A stretch of 5,935 bases of DNA from Bacteroidales bacterium (GTDB lineage: Bacteria; Bacteroidota; Bacteroidia; Bacteroidales; UBA12077), in contig DAOVYZ010000238.1 in the NCBI GenBank assembly GCA_030635365.1, positions 1 to 5,935 of the forward strand. The letters are read 5' to 3'. Under the pieces are notes generated by a model. That model was not told the DNA's origin and did not search any database. It saw only the letters and a program-made list of their open reading frames with translations. Both the position numbers and the translations under genes were made by a program. Of this stretch, positions 5,832-5,935 are shown piece after piece. Each line of letters opens with the position of its first letter. Position 1 is the stretch's first letter.

Positions 5832-5935
5832 ATGGGAATTAACAAAGTTATTTTGGTAGGAAATGTAGGAAAAGATCCTGAAGTAAGACATTTAGATAGT
5901 GGTGTAACAGTTACAAACTTTCCTTTAGCTACAAG
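5832..5935 (+). CDS. ssb: Single-stranded DNA-binding protein Ssb, N-terminal fragment
   Basis: The first 34 codons plus two bases are present; the right edge cuts the gene. The peptide begins MGINKVILVGNVGKDPEVRH and continues with DSGVTVTNFPLAT. This is the unmistakable first two strands of the Ssb OB-fold (N-K-V-x-L-x-G-N-x-G-x-D-P-E-x-R). Ssb coats single-stranded DNA during replication, recombination and repair. The ATG is the family's normal start. The C-terminal acidic tip that recruits partner proteins lies outside the window. Confidence 0.96.
   Translation, partial: MGINKVILVGNVGKDPEVRHLDSGVTVTNFPLAT

Noticed and set aside
1..5935. A defence system, prophage, biosynthetic cluster or autonomous transposon
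   Set aside because: All coding sequences are accounted for by ordinary housekeeping or envelope genes. No transposase, integrase, nuclease-helicase pair or toxin-antitoxin pair is visible.

Overview
The window looks like chromosomal DNA of a low-GC member of the Bacteroidota. The genes have the sequence style of that phylum: a ribonuclease G starting with an ELVIDV-type N-terminus, and a short-chain HU with an RNI turn. Most starts lack a strong Shine-Dalgarno. Several genes are preceded by the phylum's promoter elements (TTG near -33 and TAnnTTTG near -7). The order rng - small basic protein - HU divergent from mutY - ssb is, to my knowledge, a recurrent core neighbourhood in this phylum. 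Genus cannot be read from the window.

Layout, left to right. (1) 1-88, minus: the first 29 codons of an exported protein of unknown function, running off the left edge, with a fair promoter at 113-146. (2) 188-211: a strong intrinsic terminator for the next gene. (3) 230-2227, minus: dsbD, a complete transmembrane thiol-disulfide interchange protein with all six expected redox cysteines. (4) 2228-2491: a gene-free gap of 264 bp. It holds a dsbD promoter candidate, a 9-bp tandem direct repeat and a 116-bp nested inverted-repeat element (2339-2454), the least ordinary DNA in the window. (5) 2492-4042, minus: rng, a ribonuclease E/G family protein with a GTG start. (6) 4159-4248, minus: a 29-residue, extremely basic protein of the AURKAIP1/COX24 (mS38/bS22-like) type, easily missed because of its size. 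(7) 4279-4566, minus: an HU-family DNA-binding protein. (8) 4567-4703: a divergent promoter region. (9) 4704-5759, plus: mutY, the adenine glycosylase. (10) 5832-5935, plus: the start of ssb, cut by the right edge.

The genes form a housekeeping set: envelope thiol redox (dsbD), RNA processing (rng), a probable ribosomal small protein, nucleoid structure (HU) and DNA repair/replication (mutY, ssb). HU and the small basic protein are 30 nt apart and are probably co-transcribed, perhaps with read-through into rng. HU and mutY are transcribed away from each other from back-to-back promoters whose -33 regions interleave. I see no transposase, CRISPR array, phage gene, RNA gene or defence system. 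The candidates for something undescribed are the 116-bp palindromic element and, more modestly, the 29-residue protein.
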